This document shows positions 63,698-64,000 of a stretch of 64,000 nucleotides of DNA, one piece after another; position 1 is the stretch's first letter, and each line of letters opens with the position of its first letter. The position numbers and the translations under genes are program-made. Under the pieces are notes generated by a model. The model saw nothing but the letters and a program-made list of their open reading frames with translations, ran no database searches and was not told the origin of the DNA. Source of the stretch: Alloprevotella sp. Lung230 (lineage in GTDB: Bacteria; Bacteroidota; Bacteroidia; Bacteroidales; Bacteroidaceae); contig NZ_JACSUD010000001.1 in the NCBI RefSeq assembly GCF_014385435.1, forward strand, positions 372,001 through 436,000. Reading direction: 5' to 3'.

Positions 63698-64000
63698 TCT
63701 TTGTCCTCCTTTTCTTTGTTTGTTTTTTTACGATCTGTTCTCTTTCGTCTTGGCAGCTCCTTGTGCCGCAGCAGACGGGGAATGCGTCGTCGGTTGATGA
63801 GGTATCGGGGATGGCTGTGCAGCGCGGAACGCTTCATCAGCCCGTGTTCCCCGTACTTCCTGTTCAGGGAGAAGGTTTGCCACACCAAGATGGCTGCGGC
63901 AGTACCTCCGAATCCGATACAAATCCATTGATTGACGCCCGCCATGTAGAGGATGACAAACAGTACGAAGAGGGCGAGCAGCCCTCCTGCGAAGATGAAC
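63694..64000 (-). CDS. traF: conjugative transposon protein TraF (DUF4133), partial
   Basis: The frame is open to the window edge. It reads a helix LFVLFVILYMAGVNQWICIGFGG and then FSLNRKYGEHGLMKRSALHSHPRYLINRRRIPRLL, the DUF4133 TraF pattern. The N-terminal part is outside the window; the ATG at 63945 lies inside the membrane part and is not the true start. traE and other genes should follow beyond the edge. Confidence 0.88.
   Translation of the reverse strand, partial: FIFAGGLLALFVLFVILYMAGVNQWICIGFGGTAAAILVWQTFSLNRKYGEHGLMKRSALHSHPRYLINRRRIPRLLRHKELPRRKRTDRKKTNKEKEDKE

Larger units (their letters stand above)
35410..64000. mobile_element. integrative conjugative element of CTnDOT tra type (left part)
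   Basis: From about 35.4 kb on, the content is PcfK/ArdA/PcfJ, recombinases, a relaxosome protein, resistance and defence genes, and the traF-Q operon. Base composition is lower in GC than the chromosomal side. The left boundary lies between the pepT stop (34718) and the first ICE gene (35902); I could not define the att site. The right end is outside the window. The element is itself composite, with an inner 10-kb segment. Confidence 0.7.

Overview
The window comes from a Bacteroidales chromosome, probably Prevotellaceae or a relative. The signs are promoter boxes of the Bacteroidetes type (TAnnTTTG with TTTG 19-21 bases upstream), a fused NuoCD in an 11-subunit complex I, DUF5606 and DUF4834 family proteins, a secreted GH84 hexosaminidase, and an integrative conjugative element (ICE) of the CTnDOT tra type. 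Genus and species cannot be settled from the sequence alone.

Bases 1-34718 are core chromosome and visibly GC-rich. The layout is: an IS4-family transposase remnant cut by the window edge; tRNA-Ser(CGA); pyrDK; cutC; tRNA-Val(TAC); a GNAT gene; murF divergent from folP-cdaA; psd, pssA and a DUF4834 gene (phosphatidylethanolamine synthesis); an AraC regulator; a metallo-beta-lactamase fold hydrolase; a porin; a ROK glucokinase; the ten-gene nuoA-B-CD-H-I-J-K-L-M-N operon without nuoEFG; a MATE exporter; ffh; folD; a DUF5606 gene; GH84; pepT. The intergenic spaces hold several repeat families: a 250-bp foldback element present twice, a 21-bp unit present at two loci, and a two-copy CRISPR-like direct repeat.

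From about 35.4 kb to the right edge the sequence is mobile and more AT-rich. A plus-strand block (35.9-40.0 kb) carries small unknown genes, PcfK, ArdA and PcfJ. On the right a minus-strand transfer operon runs traF-G-I-J-K-L-M-N-O-P-Q-lysozyme (64.0-53.8 kb). Between them lie two defence genes on the same strand, a SIR2 NADase-like gene (53.7-52.3 kb) and a HerA-like ATPase gene (42.3-40.2 kb), which match the two partners of SIR2-HerA (Nezha-type) anti-phage systems. They are separated by 10 kb holding two tyrosine recombinases, DUF1896, two Xis-like HTH proteins, DUF3408, a MobA/MobC-like relaxosome protein with an oriT-like leader, an IS4351-like IS30 element with a one-base frameshift, erm(F), and a truncated outer-membrane barrel gene. 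The simplest reading is a resistance-bearing, mobilizable segment nested in a defence cassette of a larger ICE. The ICE's partition genes, remaining mobilization genes and far end lie beyond the window.

The most interesting points are the split SIR2-HerA pair with erm(F) in the middle, the new-looking foldback and 21-bp repeat families, a sigma-54-like promoter ahead of the DUF4834 gene, and the Ala/Pro-rich tail on NuoCD.
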